NCBI GenBank assembly: GCA_907165065.1
Contig: OU015530.1
Location: 50,448,465 to 50,512,464, forward strand
Source of the DNA: Caprimulgus europaeus
Taxonomy: Eukaryota > Chordata > Aves > Caprimulgiformes > Caprimulgidae
Direction: 5' to 3'
DNA length: 64,000 bases
Below, one piece after another: positions 62,776 to 64,000 of the stretch (within the stretch, counting starts at the first letter, position 1; each line of letters starts with the position of its first letter). The notes under the pieces were generated by a model that was not told the origin of the DNA, did no database searches, and worked only from the letters and a program-made list of their open reading frames with translations. The position numbers and the translations under genes are program-made.

Positions 62776-64000
62776 AACAATCTTTAGCAAATGACAAACT
62801 GAAAAAACTCAGCACTGCAAAAGACAAAAAATAATTAACTAACTTTTTTAATAGAAAGAAAAAAACACTGGAAGTAAAAGATTTGATCACTAGGGTTGAC
62901 AGTTTCCAGGCTATTTGAGAGAAATTCATATCACAGAAATGGATTCTTGAAGTAATTTCAAGGACAGGCTTTTTAGAAATCAGTAACCATTGTCAATCTC
63001 GTAATAATTGCTTGACTTCAGGAAAGAAAGAAAAGTGCGTTGACATATTCAGCCATACATTACTTTTAATTAGAGTAGATGGGATAAATTCATTATGCCT
63101 AGTACTTTAAAGGCTTTCTTGAAGGGAATACTGTGAACGCTGTGAGGATAAAGATTGCAGGTACAAAAACCCTTCAATTTTACCAAAAAAGTGTATGTTT
63201 TCAGAAAAGGAATTTTCCTAGCAGGGGAATGCAGGTGCTTGTGCTGCTGAAAAGGACATAAGCCACCAGGAATTTCAGATCTGCCTTACCATTTCAAGAT
63301 GGAAGGCTCAAAAACCAGGCTTCCTTGTGAGAAAAACATAACATCGCAACTGCCATCCTGTGCAGTTAACGTATTTTACTTAACATGCTTCCAAGAGGGC
63401 AGGTTATACATAACAAGGAGCATCTGCATGTTTCGGGAGAAATGGAGCTGTGGGAGCTGTCTGCATTCCCAGTTTGGTTGCATAACTCTGCTGGTATCAC
63501 TGTACCACCTTAACTAGGCCAGTCAAACTCCTAGGGTATGTTTGTGCACCATATTATGCAATTTCCTGCAGACACCCAAATTCACGCTAAATGATTCTCT
63601 CTATTCAAGGCAGTCAAGCTGGGCTAGCACATAATTCTGCCTTATCTGTTTGACTCTTTTATGGGCTTATTGAAAGCCAGCTGGACATTTCTACATGGTA
63701 TGACACTGAGCAATACTGTAGTTAACTTGGCATTATCCTGGTATATTTTTCTATGTAGAACCATTTCTAGAAATTATCATGATATACAAGACATGCTTTT
63801 CATAGCGGCAATTGTTAATAACAGCAATACCCAAAAAGCATCACTCCTGGGACAAATGTATCAGTTTGATACACGAAATAAATTGCTGAATTTCCTTTTC
63901 CCAAAGTCTGGACTTGATCAGATCTTGAATTTTGACACAGCAGACCAAGGAGTTGCAGGTTTCTACTGAATTGTCACTATTCATTCCTATTCTCAATTGT

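Larger units (their letters stand above)
61677..64000. other. Gene-free unique DNA, right flank
   Basis: About 2.3 kb, AT-rich, with no gene. It holds an (AAAT)n repeat and a possible ancient repeat at 62680-62755. Frames of up to about 102 codons (63661-63969, plus) have no recognisable domain. Confidence 0.6.

Noticed and set aside
1-64000. CRISPR arrays, operons, phage or bacterial elements.
   Set aside because: No regularly spaced repeats, no dense coding and no bacterial signals; the CR1 content shows vertebrate nuclear DNA.

Overview
The window reads as nuclear DNA of a bird. The evidence is eight truncated CR1 LINE copies on both strands. Several end in the 8-base tail (ATTCTATG or ATTCTGTG) typical of avian CR1, and their broken reading frames match the CR1 reverse transcriptase. 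I saw no Alu, L1 or other mammal-specific repeat, and no operons, Shine-Dalgarno sites, CRISPR array or other prokaryotic feature. The species cannot be named from this sequence alone.

I found no host protein-coding gene, tRNA, rRNA or snRNA that I can defend. The sequence is AT-rich and unique for most of its length, as expected of a gene desert or a long intron. Outside the CR1 copies the open frames are short (mostly 60-125 codons), resemble no family I recognise, and often overlap on both strands, so I treat them as chance frames.

Layout. 1-15134: unique sequence with short homopolymers, one palindrome, and a perfect POU-dimer (MORE) motif at 10415-10426. 15135-16681: CR1 copy 1 (+), about 1.5 kb with a decayed RT domain. 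16682-25830: unique. 25831-26025 and 27856-28345: two old CR1 tails (-). 32823-33227: CR1 copy 4 (+), 3' end only. 33228-48725: unique, with two possible ancient SINE remnants. 48726-50558: CR1 copy 5 (-), about 1.8 kb and the best RT fragment here. 50559-57299: unique, with a MIR-like SINE near 56.1 kb. 57300-61676: a cluster of three CR1 copies (-, +, +). 61677-64000: unique, with one possible ancient repeat.

No copy can move on its own: all lack ORF1 and the endonuclease, and the RT frames carry stops, frameshifts and deletions. I found no convincing undescribed system. The best leads are the MORE palindrome, the overlapping internal deletions in CR1 copies 1 and 5, and the MIR-like element.
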